A stretch of DNA of 64,000 nt. Origin: Pestalotiopsis fici W106-1. Taxonomy: Eukaryota; Ascomycota; Sordariomycetes; Amphisphaeriales; Sporocadaceae. The DNA lies in NCBI RefSeq assembly GCF_000516985.1, contig NW_006917095.1, positions 3,918,942 through 3,982,941 on the forward strand. Direction: 5' to 3'. The translations under genes were made by a program, and so were the position numbers. Under the pieces are notes generated by a model. The model saw only the letters and a list, made by a program, of their open reading frames with translations. It was not told where the DNA came from and made no database searches. This document shows, piece after piece, positions 32,901-42,496 of the stretch. The first letter of the stretch is position 1; each line of letters starts with the position of its first letter.

Positions 32901-34548
32901 AGGAGCCAACATATATGATTTCTCATCTGGTAACGACTTCTCCGAAAGGCTGGTAAATCTGCTCCCCAACAACTGTGATTATTATTTTGGATCTTCGGTC
33001 TTGACTTCACACTGGATGAGCCAACGAGTCAACTGGGATGTTGACCTGTCTTCTTACACGGAGCTTTTCAACCATGCTGTTACGCTCACTCTTGGAGATA
33101 CTGAAAACTTCCACGAAGGTCTAAATAAGACATTTTCAATCAATGAGGTGATTGAAGAAAAGGGCCTTGACTCAACCATCAATATTATTGATTGGACAGC
33201 AGAAAGGACAACACAAGAGGTTGTCGAAGCACTTGTCGAGCAAAATCTTCTCAGCGAGAACAAGACCTACGTTCTTGTGGGTCTGACTCGTGATTTTGGG
33301 CAGAGTCTTGCGCGGCTTTTCATAGAAAATGGAGCCAGGCATGTTGTCCTGGCTAGCAGAAACCCGGGAATGTCACCAGCATGGAAGGAAGAATTGCGGC
33401 AGACTTATGGAGCTCAGATCATCATTGAAAGGCTAGACGTGACTAGCCTCGAGGATGTGTCCCGATTCGGACGGAAAATTGAGGAGACCATGCCTGAAGT
33501 CGGGGGAGTGATCAACGGAGCCATGGTCCTAGATGACCGTGTCTTTTCACAAATGACAGTCGAGACATGGAATCGCGTTCTGCGTCCAAAAACGGTGGGG
33601 TCTCGAAACCTTGACACTGTTTTTTCTGACTTGGACTTGGAATTCTTCATCATGACCTCGTCTTTTGCCGCAATCGGGGGGCATCCTGGGCAATGCAACT
33701 ACGCTGCTGCCAACATGTACATGAATGGTCTCGCAGCCAATAGACGCAAGCGTGGATTAGCCGGGTCCGTCTTGAACATTGGTGTCATTTACGGACTGGG
33801 TTTACTTCAGAGAGAGAAGGAAGAGTTGTATATTGGCCTGGAACGAGAAGGATATCCGCCAATTTCAGAGAGAGACATCCACCACATGTTCTTGGAAGCC
33901 ATCGTGGCAGGGAGGCCGGGTACATCTGAGCCATTCGACATTACCACTGGTCTGAGGCGTTTCAAATGGGGAAGTCCGAATCCTTTGCACTGGCACCAAG
34001 ATCCCCGATTCAACCACTTTACTCTTGATGAAGGAGCCTCAAGCATGACCACAGAGACGGGGATCCAGAATAGTCTCCTGGAGCAGCTATCCTCGCTCGA
34101 GGACGTCGAAGCGTTGACAGACTGTCTTATTGACGCTTTCACCAGCCATCTCAAGGTAATGCTTCAGCTGCCGGAAGGTTCGATCAGCCGCCAAAGCAGC
34201 CTTTCTGAAATTGGAATCGACTCTCTAGTTGCTGTGGACATACGCAACTGGATCTGGAAGAATTTGGGCCGTGACGTTGCGGTATTGAAAATACTTGGTT
34301 CAAATAGCATTGATCGATGTAAGAGCTACCCTCTCCGCCCCCGAGGAACCTTTACTGACGGGTTGACAGTTTGCCATGATATTGCCGAGCAAATGTCGGC
34401 AGAGTACTACTCTGCACAAGAGTCCTCTACTGCCGATACACCCTCTACCCCGCGCAGATCAGATGAAGCCAGCCTATCTTCTTCGCCTGGGGTTAGTACG
34501 GCAACCACGGGACAGCCTCCAGTTCCGACTGGCACCTATTTGAAATGA
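26962..34548 (+). CDS. Highly reducing polyketide synthase, KS-AT-DH-(inactive MT)-KR-ACP, PKS-NRPS-like
   Basis: Exons 26962-34318 and 34370-34548 give 2511 residues. The 51-nt intron (GTAAGA, CTGAC branch, ACAG) has no stop and is a multiple of three, so unspliced reading gives 2528. KS (1-430): Cys180 in DTACSSS, His319 in EAHGTGT, His362 in IGHTEGAAG. AT: Ser663 in GHSSGE. DH: His990 in HCFQGQALVP and Asp1170 in TLDSCLQ. The MT region (~1230-1550) has a ruined SAM motif (VLSIAGTGID where active enzymes have LEIGAGTGG), so it is probably dead. No enoylreductase is present; the stretch before KR (GCVIFIDADPLLVRCARVVA and following) resembles the pseudo region of PKS-NRPS hybrids. KR: GLTRDFG at 2107-2113, Ser2234, Tyr2247. 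ACP: Ser2421 in GIDSL. An S/T/P-rich tail ends the protein with no release domain. The product is probably a polyene or partly reduced polyketide; release must occur in trans. Confidence 0.95.
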   Translation: MYKRPSSEPIAIIGSSCRFAGNATSPSRLWQVLSNPPDLSKEVPAARFNARAFYHEDGEHLGTTNSIKAYWLEQDHRVFDAGFFNITPKEAEAIDPQQRILLEVVYEAMESSGITLHQYSGENVGVFAGVMTADYDTLSQRDELSASQYYATGNARSIISNRISYFFNFRGPSMTIDTACSSSLVALHQAVLSLRSGEVPMACVTGVNLMITPEQFLVESSLHMLSPTGKSRMWDQTADGYARGEGVAAILIKPLSRALQDGDEILGLIRQTGVNSDGRTPGITMPNPGAQESLIRSTYLASGLDPQCPEDQCQYFEAHGTGTQAGDPREAQAIHDAFFGSKPDAKSDKKMLVGSVKTVIGHTEGAAGLAGVLKVLQAIKHGQVPPNLHLDTLNPAVRPFYKHLEIPTSLVAWPRTLEGHPRRASVNSFGFGGTNSHAIIESYDPQIHGAADVGSPLQEITLQDPSLSEQLDSSALSHLPLLLSASSRKSLLEVTRTWRNYLAECQDVSLPQLCLNLFRYRTALPYRLSVSVASREQALELLDAALSREHGIQEFGIRSKNLTHTPRILGVFTGQGAQWSSMSRTLLQTNRMYRETIQDLDHVLQQCPNPPSWTLEHQIMADEPQSRTHEAQISQPLCTAVQIGLMNILKDLGVQFQAVVGHSSGEIAAAYAANMLSARDAILISYYRGLYAHLARGTNGERGAMMAVGMSESEALEFCRDPSFEGKICVAASNAPLSVTLSGDVHMIQNAKNMLTEQSRFARVLQVDTAYHSPHMTQPAQAYIDALAKCDISPLPAASNVSWISSVHGYSQVSDKDLTSVYWRDNMVESVQFCSAVTTAITDLGPFDCAVEVGPHPALKGPVTQTAKEILGAPVPYYGLLERSKDDGLAFSEFLGAMWCQFGPLSANVSQYVHQSFAHSLMSDRLRNLPSYLWDHSQTHYRESRISRQYHFKHSAPHELLGVRTRDDNAFELRWRNILRPGKLPWLQGHCFQGQALVPASAYCVMALDSALQLLNGRSASVIELRDIDIMSGISMESDSAGTELLFSLRVNEQHKERGDRGTITASFTLASCSADGSAAMRKNASGNILIILDDMATDALPFRQASLSETLPASTDAFYRMMDNTGLVYSGPFRALQSIKRRCDFASTTLLRRHPEDTTELTLSPATLDSCLQSAFLTYSSPGDKSLWTSFLPTRIARIQFNVAQLGKNSKKEDSDLLTVDSHLTEVRGSTSDSKATFTVEIGIYNENDEMEIEIEGLTVAAFANTRPEDDYELYLHTVMDIDPTDEIVSLVQNTGQYISEMTELCEKISSLYSTDGSRAVFAPASGINTNPFGKRDNESIHSQSRGIHTVTHSKVFLDPCDESLRFLHEIGRSVPALLPSAIPVVVQEAALQLRHAHHLERVVKQISHKYPRMNVLSIAGTGIDLSDSILHGLGSSYLSFTTAVASQETHKAREVSEQDPGTTGQAQWLDVTVDVLKQLKSATLLDLVVVDLSILAHGSLQDSLTNVRASMRDGAFLLLVRFDESPLRRNLHHAVQPSTIMRPEFQPQENRILLEECGFSSVARNSDQTIAPGFSIHVYQASATLVTSRKTSPPLEASPQREKVLIIGIGRDRTPTIGHTLQHNLIRDCSSVELIESIESVDTSRLHDYTSTIVLEDLDFAVMSSMTERKLSVLKELLRPNMTILWLTRNTRFGNPEHASTLGFTRTVSAEVPNLRLQVLDLGDMVDCEDVIAKVFVDLTAPVPDPGQCLWIQEPEIYMDQGHRLVARVLPLKESNDRVNAIRRVVSRPANTINEVVQVMPRFAEEGIVNYAIQNLGPAPTGSRAKNLVALRVLYSTMEAVKSDNDDFVHLCIGKDIATGALRLTLSTTNASYIEVPVDLTQVLPRISLSMPQFLHCLARYYVSIAILRNQMRTTPGCVIFIDADPLLVRCARVVAQSQAVEFIVWSTSSSRISQNNDSIRIHERSSERKLKALIPPSGANIYDFSSGNDFSERLVNLLPNNCDYYFGSSVLTSHWMSQRVNWDVDLSSYTELFNHAVTLTLGDTENFHEGLNKTFSINEVIEEKGLDSTINIIDWTAERTTQEVVEALVEQNLLSENKTYVLVGLTRDFGQSLARLFIENGARHVVLASRNPGMSPAWKEELRQTYGAQIIIERLDVTSLEDVSRFGRKIEETMPEVGGVINGAMVLDDRVFSQMTVETWNRVLRPKTVGSRNLDTVFSDLDLEFFIMTSSFAAIGGHPGQCNYAAANMYMNGLAANRRKRGLAGSVLNIGVIYGLGLLQREKEELYIGLEREGYPPISERDIHHMFLEAIVAGRPGTSEPFDITTGLRRFKWGSPNPLHWHQDPRFNHFTLDEGASSMTTETGIQNSLLEQLSSLEDVEALTDCLIDAFTSHLKVMLQLPEGSISRQSSLSEIGIDSLVAVDIRNWIWKNLGRDVAVLKILGSNSIDRCKSYPLRPRGTFTDGLTVCHDIAEQMSAEYYSAQESSTADTPSTPRRSDEASLSSSPGVSTATTGQPPVPTGTYLK

Positions 34549-34848
34549 GGTGGTTATACTTTCACGTCTTCCGAATGCTCTGAGCCGGCACAGTTGTGGG
34601 TTACCTGGAGAATTACTTGCTGAATTGGCTCATCACTGAGGTGCATATATCCCATCATAGCAGCAATATGTATGTGCAGTTGAAAAGTCGAATAAATTGT
34701 ACACTATATACAGTATCGATCGTGCATGCGTACTACATATGTTGTTACGCTAGCCTTCACTAAATATTGCACTCATGACGCCTAGTGTGAGTGCATCGCT
34801 GAGTAGCGAAGGACTGGAAAGGGTATCATCGACGCCCAGGCCCTCATC
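34549..34848. other. Convergent 3' spacer between PKS and Mn-SOD
   Basis: About 300 bp shared by two convergent genes. No residue of an NRPS condensation domain is visible in any frame directly after the PKS stop. Confidence 0.55.
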
Positions 34849-35649
34849 CTAGGCCTTCTCCAATCTGTTGGCGACAGTCTTCCAGTTGATAACATTCCAA
34901 ATGGCGTCAAAGTATTCGGCCTTGCGGTTCTGGTACTGGAGGTAGTAGGCGTGCTCCCAGGCATCAATGCCGAGCAAGGGAACGTAGTTGCCCGTGACGG
35001 GGTCCTGGTTGGCGCGGGTGACAACCTGCAAAGTGCCAGCACTCTTGTCCTTGACCAACCAGGCCCAACCGCTTCCCTGAATTCCTGCCAGCGCCGTATT
35101 GACCTGCTTCCTCAGAGTATCAAAGCCTCCAAAGTCTTCTTCGATACTCTTCTTCAACGCACCCTCAGGCTCACCACCGCCACCCTGGTTGGCAGGAGCT
35201 AGGTTCTCCCAGAAGAGAGTGTGGTTGATGTGACCGCCACCGTGAAAGTTCAGCAGGGGTGCGACTGAAGCGGCAGCCGCCTCGTTGCCCTTGGACTTGG
35301 CCTCCTCAATGGTCTCGAGCGCGCTATTGAGACCGTTGACATAGGTCTGGTGGTGGTTCTTGTGGTGCAACTCCATGATCTTGCCGCTGATGTAGGGCTC
35401 AAGGGCGCCATAGTCATCTGCATAGAGCGCGGTCAGTCATTGCATGGTGTAGTGATTGCACATCCTGTGATGTGGAGGAATGCACTTGAGATGTGCAAAT
35501 TAGGATGGACAATATGACTTACAGGATAGATCGGGTAGAGTGGCTTTGCCACGAGCAAAGGTGATGCCTCCGACAGCGCTGGTAGAACGAGCACCTCGGA
35601 CGGCCTGGCTGGCGGCCCGGAGAGTTGAGGTTGGCAAACGAATCGGCAT
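34849..35649 (-). CDS. sod2: Mitochondrial Mn superoxide dismutase
   Basis: Exons 35523-35649 and 34849-35417 on the minus strand give 231 residues; the 105-nt intron (GTAAGT/GCAG) joins LPDLS to YDYGALEPYISGKIM. The N-terminal ~35 residues (MPIRLPTSTLRAASQAVRGA...) are basic and hydroxylated, a matrix-targeting peptide. Metal ligands by alignment to the family: His60 (MELHHKNHH), His108 (GGGHINHTLFW), Asp194 and His198 (GIDAWEHAYY). Gln180 in NQDP is the second-sphere Gln typical of Mn rather than Fe enzymes. It converts superoxide to H2O2 and O2 in the mitochondrial matrix. It is convergent with the PKS and conserved across fungi, so it is more likely the cluster border than a member. Confidence 0.96.
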
Positions 35650-36841
35650 TGCGGTGATTGAGTAAGTCAGAGACGAGAATATTTGCCTTGGTTGTATCGT
35701 CAGGATGGCCGGGCGTTGATTGTATTACACACTAGCACTTTTGTTTGTGAGAGGAGTTACGGAAGGTCGAAGTTATCTCGCGCTCTTTTGGAGTGAGTAG
35801 AAAAAAGAGGAGATGATGTCAATTGGGACTGGAATGATTACAGAGCGTGGCTCGGAGCTCCCCTCCCCCCACGTCAAGCTCCAATGTACCTACAGCTCGG
35901 ATAACATGGAGCGCTACGATTGACTCTCAAGAGCTCTCTACCTTACCTAGGTCTGCTCCAGTCTGGAACTCCAAAGAAGCTACTACGTACTACCTCGGTG
36001 TCAACTCCAGTGCAACGGATGATCCGGATAGGGCAGAAGATATCCCAACCTTACCTACCTCAGGTAGTTCGCGTGGACATTCGATGAACCCCACCAACGC
36101 TGTAATGCATTGGCTTGCATTGGTTCAATCTTGTCCACTATATCCATGGTACGCATACCTCATCCCAAGAATGTACGTTCCATCTACACCTGGCAGTATC
36201 CTTTTTACTCAACAACGAAAACATATATCAAGGTAGCTACGACTGCACCAACTCTAGGCAAATTGAGGTGGTGCAGCTTAATTAGGGACATGACGAGTAT
36301 GTCCTGATCATTGGTCAGCTCGCGCATTTTCAACTTTTAATCCAGTAAGAAAGAAGCTTATACAGCGGTTTGTATGATGGGACCGATCAACCACCGATCA
36401 TCAAATTACAGTGGGCGAATGTCGCAATAGAATGTACTGCAGGTGTATGTGCGTTATCGTATCAGTGCGTTCTCCTGCTGAAGACTGCCTGCCTATATGA
36501 TGTACTGTGGAGGCGCCTGTCGGGTGTCGGTATCTACGATCCCACTAACGATCACTACTAAAAATCCTGAAGCTGGGCAAGCTGGGTTTAATTGCTGCTC
36601 CTCGAGGCCTGTTGCAACGCGCGCGCCGACAAGTCGAGCCGTCGCGTCTTCCACCAGGTACATTCATAGTATCTCACAAACCTCATGTCGACAACATACA
36701 TATAATAGCAACCACTTTGAGGTTTAACCATACAATACCTAGTACCCCAGGGTCAAAGCTGAAGCTGTTCTGATCAAATGACTGTCTTTAGAACACAGCA
36801 CCAAAGCGATCACTAACTTTGGCCGGCCCCGCTTGCTCAGC
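35650..36841. other. Divergent promoter region of sod2 and psf3
   Basis: 1.2 kb between two gene starts. It holds TACCTAGGT at 35944-35952 and another partial copy near 36050-36066. I see no coding region. Confidence 0.5.
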
Positions 36842-37466
36842 ATGTCCTACTACGATTTGGACGCCATCCTCACGGATGCAGAGGTATGAATTCTCTCCCC
36901 GTAACCTCAATACTCGGTCTACCCAAATTGACACTTTCGCCGATGTCTAGAAAGTACCATGCAAATTCGAGATTGAGGTGCCAGAGTTGGGCTATCTCGA
37001 CAACAATCCGTCACAACCGCTGAAGGCGAATACTGCAGTCTCACTGCCGCTATGGCTTGCTGAGCTCTTGGCTTTAGCTAACCGGTCTGCCAATTCTCAA
37101 GACACAGCTCCATTTCTCACCCTTTCCATGCCGGCTACGCTTTCGAATGAAGTCATCTCAGCCCTCAAAGCCGATCCGCGCGCCGTGCCCCTCCGTGACC
37201 AGTCGCATAATTTCTACGCCCTAGCGACGCGAATGCTGGATCTGTTCGAGGAGCCAGGCATGTGTGCCGTACTACGAAGGACATTTGTCACAAGAGCAGG
37301 AGAAACAGCATTGCATGCCAGAAAAGCCGGTGCCAGTGATGACCACAACCCAGCGGGAGGAGGAGACTTTACGCGAGGCCTAGAGGCTTGGGAACGAGCC
37401 CTGTTCGTACGCGCGCATAACGGCGCCAAGGATTCCAAGGACTGGATGGCAGGCGTCAAGAAATGA
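36842..37466 (+). CDS. psf3: GINS complex subunit Psf3 (DNA replication)
   Basis: Exons 36842-36883 and 36951-37466 give 185 residues. The first exon encodes only 14 residues (MSYYDLDAILTDAE), a match to the Psf3 start, and is joined to KVPCKFEIEVPELGYLD through a 67-nt intron ending CTAG. The body (SLPLWLAELLA, DQSHNFYALATRMLDLF, FVTRAGETALHARKAG) follows the Psf3 pattern, and the length is normal (yeast and human are ~190-220). Family knowledge: Psf3 with Sld5, Psf1 and Psf2 forms GINS, part of the CMG helicase at replication forks in the nucleus. Single-copy housekeeping gene. Confidence 0.93.
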
Positions 37467-38339
37467 GGAAGACACAAATGAAACCCTGCTCCAGCAATCC
37501 AGAAGGAACTTGGCTCGATCGCGAAGACTGACGGTATGGCAAATAGGTGTTTACACCTCTACCACATATCAGACGAGCTGCCGCGAGCACTATTGTTCAC
37601 TTGGACATTTGAAAGTATACACTGAATGTTGTGCAGCAGATTTCCTGAATGGGCACCACTAGCCGGCTTTGCAAAACGACTAGCACCAAGCCAACATGTT
37701 CAATACGTGAACGTGAGGCTTAAGACTTGAGGCTTACGGCGCAACATGGGGGTAATAGAAGCACGCAAAGGCACGCTCATACCCAGAGTACATGTATTCT
37801 CTACGAACCGCCTGAGCTTGATTGGAGGCATTGTGTATACAGCATGAAAGCGCAAGGCTGCGTCCTTTCTATGATATGGAATTCTATCCGATTACGTGAT
37901 CTTGTTACAAGCATCTGCCCAGTTAAAAATACAATGACAGACATGCCTCGAAAAGCTGCTAGAGAGTCCAAATGTTCCCCATGGATTTGTGTATATTTGG
38001 CGCAATTCGGAGAGCGGAAGAGGCACAGTGATTTGACACCATATCAAAGCGCGTCGCGCACAGTGCGTTTCCATATCGATAAGATGCCGCCTGCCTGGAA
38101 GGCAACGACGTCAAATGCCTAGTACCCGCCAACCCCAGTGTAGCATAGATGCTGTACATTTTTGACTGCTAAGCTTGTTCGTCATATGGTACATCTCCAC
38201 GTGCATACACAACATTTCCATCTTGATGGACACAATTTTTTATTCGCATTGCGGTTTTTGCTCAAAGGAGACCGCAACGCACGAGCGATCGCACCCAACG
38301 TGATCTGTGTCGATTGAACCAAGAATTCAGAGCTTCATC
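37467..38339. other. Intergenic, 0.87 kb
   Basis: Between two plus-strand housekeeping genes. The frame at 37727-38122 has no recognisable protein character. No other signal is seen. Confidence 0.5.
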
Positions 38340-41210
38340 ATGGCCCCCTACTCAGGCAATATTTCCAAGGCAGATGCGGCGGCCTACTCATCTTCGGATT
38401 CGGACAACGACGACGACGATGATCACCTCAATCCCTCCTCTGGAGATCCTCGCTCTGATTACCTCGATGACTTCAAGCCTCGCAAGCGCCGCAAGTTCAA
38501 CAACGGAAAAGAGAGCGCTGCCTTGGGCATTTTTGGCTCCGATAGCGAGGATGAGCGCCCGGCCCCAAAAGGAAAGAGCAAGAAGAGCCTTCGGCATCAA
38601 AACATGAACTTTGTGTCAGCGGGTCCCCAAAAGGATGAGGATGGGGAGCATATAGACGAAGATGAAGATGAAGACATGGACGATGACCCCGAATACGCCG
38701 AAACGGCTCGGTTTGGGCTTGGAATGACCAAGCAAGCCTCAACCAATGTCGAACAAAACGAGGACGATGATGACGATCTGGAGGACGACGAAATTACCGT
38801 TGGGCTTGGGCTTGGTTTTGGTGCGAGTGGACGAGCATCGGGCTGGACGCCACCGGTACAAGCTTCAGCACCTCCTACGTCTCTGAAGAGCGGCGAAATA
38901 CGAGCAGGACCAACTACTGGCTCCAAGTTTGATGCGAATGCACCTTTGGGTCGAGGTTTTATTCCTTCTTCTGCCAATATGCCAACTCTCAAACCTAGTC
39001 TGGCCAATGAGCCAACCTCTGCAACCCATTCACCTAAACCGAGCGCCTTTGGTGGCAATGGCAACAGTCGAGGTGGGAGCAAGATGAGTTTTGGGCAAAA
39101 GATGTTGGCCAAAATGGGTTTTGTCGAAGGCAAAGGCCTTGGTGCAGAGGGTCAAGGTAGAAACGTCATCATTGAAGCTACACTACGGCCGCAGGGCGTC
39201 GGCCTGGGAGCTGTAAGAGAGAAATCGAAACAGGAAAGAGAGGAGGAAAAACGTCAAGCGCGCATACGTGGTGAAGATGTGGTTGACTCGGAAGATGAAG
39301 AAAAGAAAAGGAGAAAAAAGGCTCGCGACAGAAAGCTGAAGGGACTCGATAGTGGCACGGCCAGCGGCAGCAGTACTCCACGACGACCAAAGACAAAGTA
39401 TCTAACGGTCAATGACATGAAGAAGGCGGCCCCCGGCTTACATATCCCTGATGCCTTTGCCCCAATTCTTGATATGACTGGGCCTGGGCATAAGCTGTTA
39501 ACCCCCGGTTCCGGCCTAATGACTCCGACCGCTGGGACGGAGGTCCTCGAATCGGCTGAGGCTAGGAAGCTCGCTGGGCGTGCTCAGCGTGACCTAAATG
39601 CATTCGTGGAGGAGTGGAAGACATTGGAGGAAAGAAAGGCTTGGCTGGATATGGAAGTTCATCAGCGTCAACAGACACTGGACGAGCTCAATAATGCATT
39701 TGGTGCCATGGAGCTGGTGGTCTCTCTTTTGGAAAAGATTTCACACGCGGCAAGTCAGAAACAGTGGGACCCTGTCATTTCTGGGCTTAAAGAAATCACA
39801 AGCGCTCGCGCAGGACATGATATCGACGACGACGATGTCAGCAGTGTTGCTGTTGCAGCTATACATCCATTTCTACGTGACGCTGTTCAAGGATGGCAGC
39901 CATTGGACGACCCCAAGCTCGGTAACTTTGCAGACGATCTCACAGCCATCATGACTATCCTCGGGCTGGGAAGAAAGACAGCACAAACCGCAGTTACCAA
40001 ATGGAACGACCATGAGATGGACGGAACACATCGACAGCACCAAAAATCGACCACGGCATACGAAAGCATGATTTACAAAGTCCTGTTTCCCAAGCTTGTT
40101 ACAACAATTGCCCAAACCTGGGATGTGTACGATGCCAAGCCTATGCTCGCTCTCTTTGACAAGTGGGAGCCATTGTTGCCAGCATTCGTCCGATCGCAGC
40201 TGGTCGAGCAGCTAGTACGACGGCTGAGTGACGCAATCAGCAATTGGCGACCCAAAAAGAAGCAACATAATCTACCCCATCTGTGGCTGTTCCCCTGGTT
40301 GCAGCACCTGCCCCCTTACCACCTCGAGCCCCGAGGGACTGGCATCGTGGCCGAGGTTCGCCGCAAGTTCCGGCAAGTTGTTGATGTGTGGGAGTTTGAA
40401 AGGGGTGTCATCCCTGGCTTGAAGGAATGGAAGGACGTTCTACGACCCTCCAAAGCACAAGATCAGTGGAGGCCGCTTGTAATGCATCATGTGCTTCCTA
40501 GTATGGCCAAATATCTTCGTGGTAATTTCCGTGTCGACCCATCGGACCAAGAGCCATATCTTCCTATACTCAATGGTGCTCTCAAGTGGACAGACATTAT
40601 CGCGCCATCCATGGTCGCTGAGGTTATTGTTGCCGAGGTATTTCCCATGTGGCACGACGTCCTTCACCAGTGGCTTACGAGCGAGGATGCCAACTACGAG
40701 GAGATTGGTGCCTGGTTTGAATGGTGGAAAGATGAAGCTCTTGCAGATGTTGCTAGTTTCGAGAGTGTGGTCGCCGAATTCGAGCGTGGTACAGCCATGA
40801 TCAGCAACGCGCTTGAACTTGGTGCCAAAATCAGTGAACTTCCTAAGCCTACGAGACAACCAGCGCGCCGACCAGAGACCCGACCGAAACCAGCGTTAGT
40901 CGTAGAGCCTGTCATGCCCGCCACTTCTCTCGAACCAACGCAGAAGTCATTCCGCGAGGAGGTCGAGGACTGGTGCAACGAGCATGACCTTCGTTTCATC
41001 CCCACGCATAACAAAACGACCTCTTCTGGTCAGAAGTACTACAGACTGACGGCGCGCATGGATGGTAAAGGTGGTGTCCTTGCTTATTTTACCGCGAATG
41101 GCAATGACGAAATATTGGTAGCTGAGAGCCGGAAGAGCGAGTTCAAATTGAAGAGGGGCGAGGACTGGGGCACTCTGGTTGGTGTTTTGTATCGTGAGGT
41201 TGAACAATGA
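38340..41210 (+). CDS. G-patch splicing factor, TFIP11/Ntr1-like
   Basis: Single exon, 956 residues from the ATG at 38340 (MAPYSGNISK); the upstream frame has no ATG. Order of parts: acidic Ser/Asp-rich N-terminus with basic patches (KPRKRRKF, a likely nuclear signal) matching the TIP_N region; a G-patch at about 248-293 (FGQKMLAKMGF, EGKGLG, EGQGR); a charged linker (KSKQEREEEKRQ); then a long helical GCFC-type domain (about 420-760) and a C-terminal region ending in YREVEQ. Family knowledge: TFIP11 (yeast Ntr1/Spp382) uses its G-patch to activate the DEAH helicase Prp43/DHX15 for intron-lariat spliceosome disassembly. Length and domain order fit fungal members. No introns, which is notable only because the gene acts in splicing. 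Confidence 0.92.
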   Translation: MAPYSGNISKADAAAYSSSDSDNDDDDDHLNPSSGDPRSDYLDDFKPRKRRKFNNGKESAALGIFGSDSEDERPAPKGKSKKSLRHQNMNFVSAGPQKDEDGEHIDEDEDEDMDDDPEYAETARFGLGMTKQASTNVEQNEDDDDDLEDDEITVGLGLGFGASGRASGWTPPVQASAPPTSLKSGEIRAGPTTGSKFDANAPLGRGFIPSSANMPTLKPSLANEPTSATHSPKPSAFGGNGNSRGGSKMSFGQKMLAKMGFVEGKGLGAEGQGRNVIIEATLRPQGVGLGAVREKSKQEREEEKRQARIRGEDVVDSEDEEKKRRKKARDRKLKGLDSGTASGSSTPRRPKTKYLTVNDMKKAAPGLHIPDAFAPILDMTGPGHKLLTPGSGLMTPTAGTEVLESAEARKLAGRAQRDLNAFVEEWKTLEERKAWLDMEVHQRQQTLDELNNAFGAMELVVSLLEKISHAASQKQWDPVISGLKEITSARAGHDIDDDDVSSVAVAAIHPFLRDAVQGWQPLDDPKLGNFADDLTAIMTILGLGRKTAQTAVTKWNDHEMDGTHRQHQKSTTAYESMIYKVLFPKLVTTIAQTWDVYDAKPMLALFDKWEPLLPAFVRSQLVEQLVRRLSDAISNWRPKKKQHNLPHLWLFPWLQHLPPYHLEPRGTGIVAEVRRKFRQVVDVWEFERGVIPGLKEWKDVLRPSKAQDQWRPLVMHHVLPSMAKYLRGNFRVDPSDQEPYLPILNGALKWTDIIAPSMVAEVIVAEVFPMWHDVLHQWLTSEDANYEEIGAWFEWWKDEALADVASFESVVAEFERGTAMISNALELGAKISELPKPTRQPARRPETRPKPALVVEPVMPATSLEPTQKSFREEVEDWCNEHDLRFIPTHNKTTSSGQKYYRLTARMDGKGGVLAYFTANGNDEILVAESRKSEFKLKRGEDWGTLVGVLYREVEQ

Positions 41211-42496
41211 AAAAAGCACGGGAAACCCCTGCATGACGTGGGAAGAGGTTGTGTCCCACCAGTCACTCGAGGCTTCTACAAACAATATCCGACAAAGACT
41301 TGATCATTAGCCATTTATTCTTGCATCCTCTTGCCCTGAAATTACCCAACATGCCCGAAGCTCTGAGATTGCTAGTAATGAGCACACCCACGCACAGGCT
41401 GCTTCTACTTGTACACTATTCTGTACGTGCTGAGTAGTAGGAAATGTTGACCATGGTTGCCCTGGAATATTCAGCAGAGTGTACTCGACACCTCTGAACA
41501 AACGTGCGCCTGGTCAAGAACTTGCTTGGCGATAGTTATGTGGCTTGTGTTCCAGCTAAAGATAGTCTGCGCAGCTAACGTCCCTATTTTACAGCTCGTG
41601 TTACTTTGCTGGCTAGGCCAGGCGATTGTTATGGGCTAGACAAGAATACGATGATATAAAACCTTATCTATGGTTGTCTTACCATGATTCCGAGAATAAG
41701 GGAACCAATCGGAATAGAGAGCAAGTCGAAGAAACGCTGCTCAATAATTCGCAGACTTAGGTTCTCGTGGGAACTAGCCAACCAAACCCCCCAATTTGAA
41801 CGTGACACAGCGTTATCCCTTTGGAAACAGTAACAAAAGGATGTATGATGATGCTTGGGGTATAAGGAATTGGGTTGCATGGCGACATTTTAATCAGCTC
41901 TCATTTGTCCACAGAGCCTGCATATTACGCAGCTATCCGGCGCCTTGCATGACGGACGACCTGGAATGATTTGCTCAAGTCGACTTTCATCGAAACATCT
42001 GTAGATATCATATACGGTCTAGATATGATAGAATGAGGGCAAGTATGAACCGCGACTTGATCATGGGACACGCGCTCTACTCATGCTACTTTCGCCACAT
42101 GGTTCTTAGTGTGTTTGGCGCGCCACTTGGCTGTCCAGCAACCGAATAGCTTGCGGTCCAGCTCAAGGTTTCGAAGCTAATATGCAGGGTATTACTGCTT
42201 AAAAGAATTCCCGTGATTGTCACGGCTATTAGTGGATGGGCTCCCCCAACTCAGAATGCGGGGGAAAGCTCTCTATCCCTTAAGGGGAAGTCGTGCTTAT
42301 TACAACGCTGTCGTGATAATCACTTTGGATGCGGGGAAGTCGGAATGCGGAATCGGCTTTCCCTTGCATAAGAGTCACAACTCGTGATGATATAAAGCCA
42401 GTGACAACATCATAAGGCATCAAGTCTCAAAGCAAAGGGTCCATCCTATAATCGTCTCCTGCCTCCGGTCATCCTTGGACAGTCTCGTTAGGCAAT
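41211..42496. other. Intergenic, 1.3 kb, promoter of the MFS gene
   Basis: No coding region recognised. TATAAA at 42391-42396 lies about 100 bp before the MFS start. AT-leaning. Confidence 0.5.
42391..42396 (+). promoter_or_regulatory. TATA box of the MFS transporter
   Basis: TATAAA about 100 bp upstream of the ATG at 42497, in a standard core-promoter position. Confidence 0.45.

Noticed and set aside
31740..33240. Enoylreductase domain in the PKS
   Set aside because: No NADPH-binding GGVG-type or ER active motifs; only a degenerate structural region is seen.
40440..40859. 139-residue minus-strand frame
   Set aside because: Lies opposite the conserved G-patch protein gene; a shadow frame.
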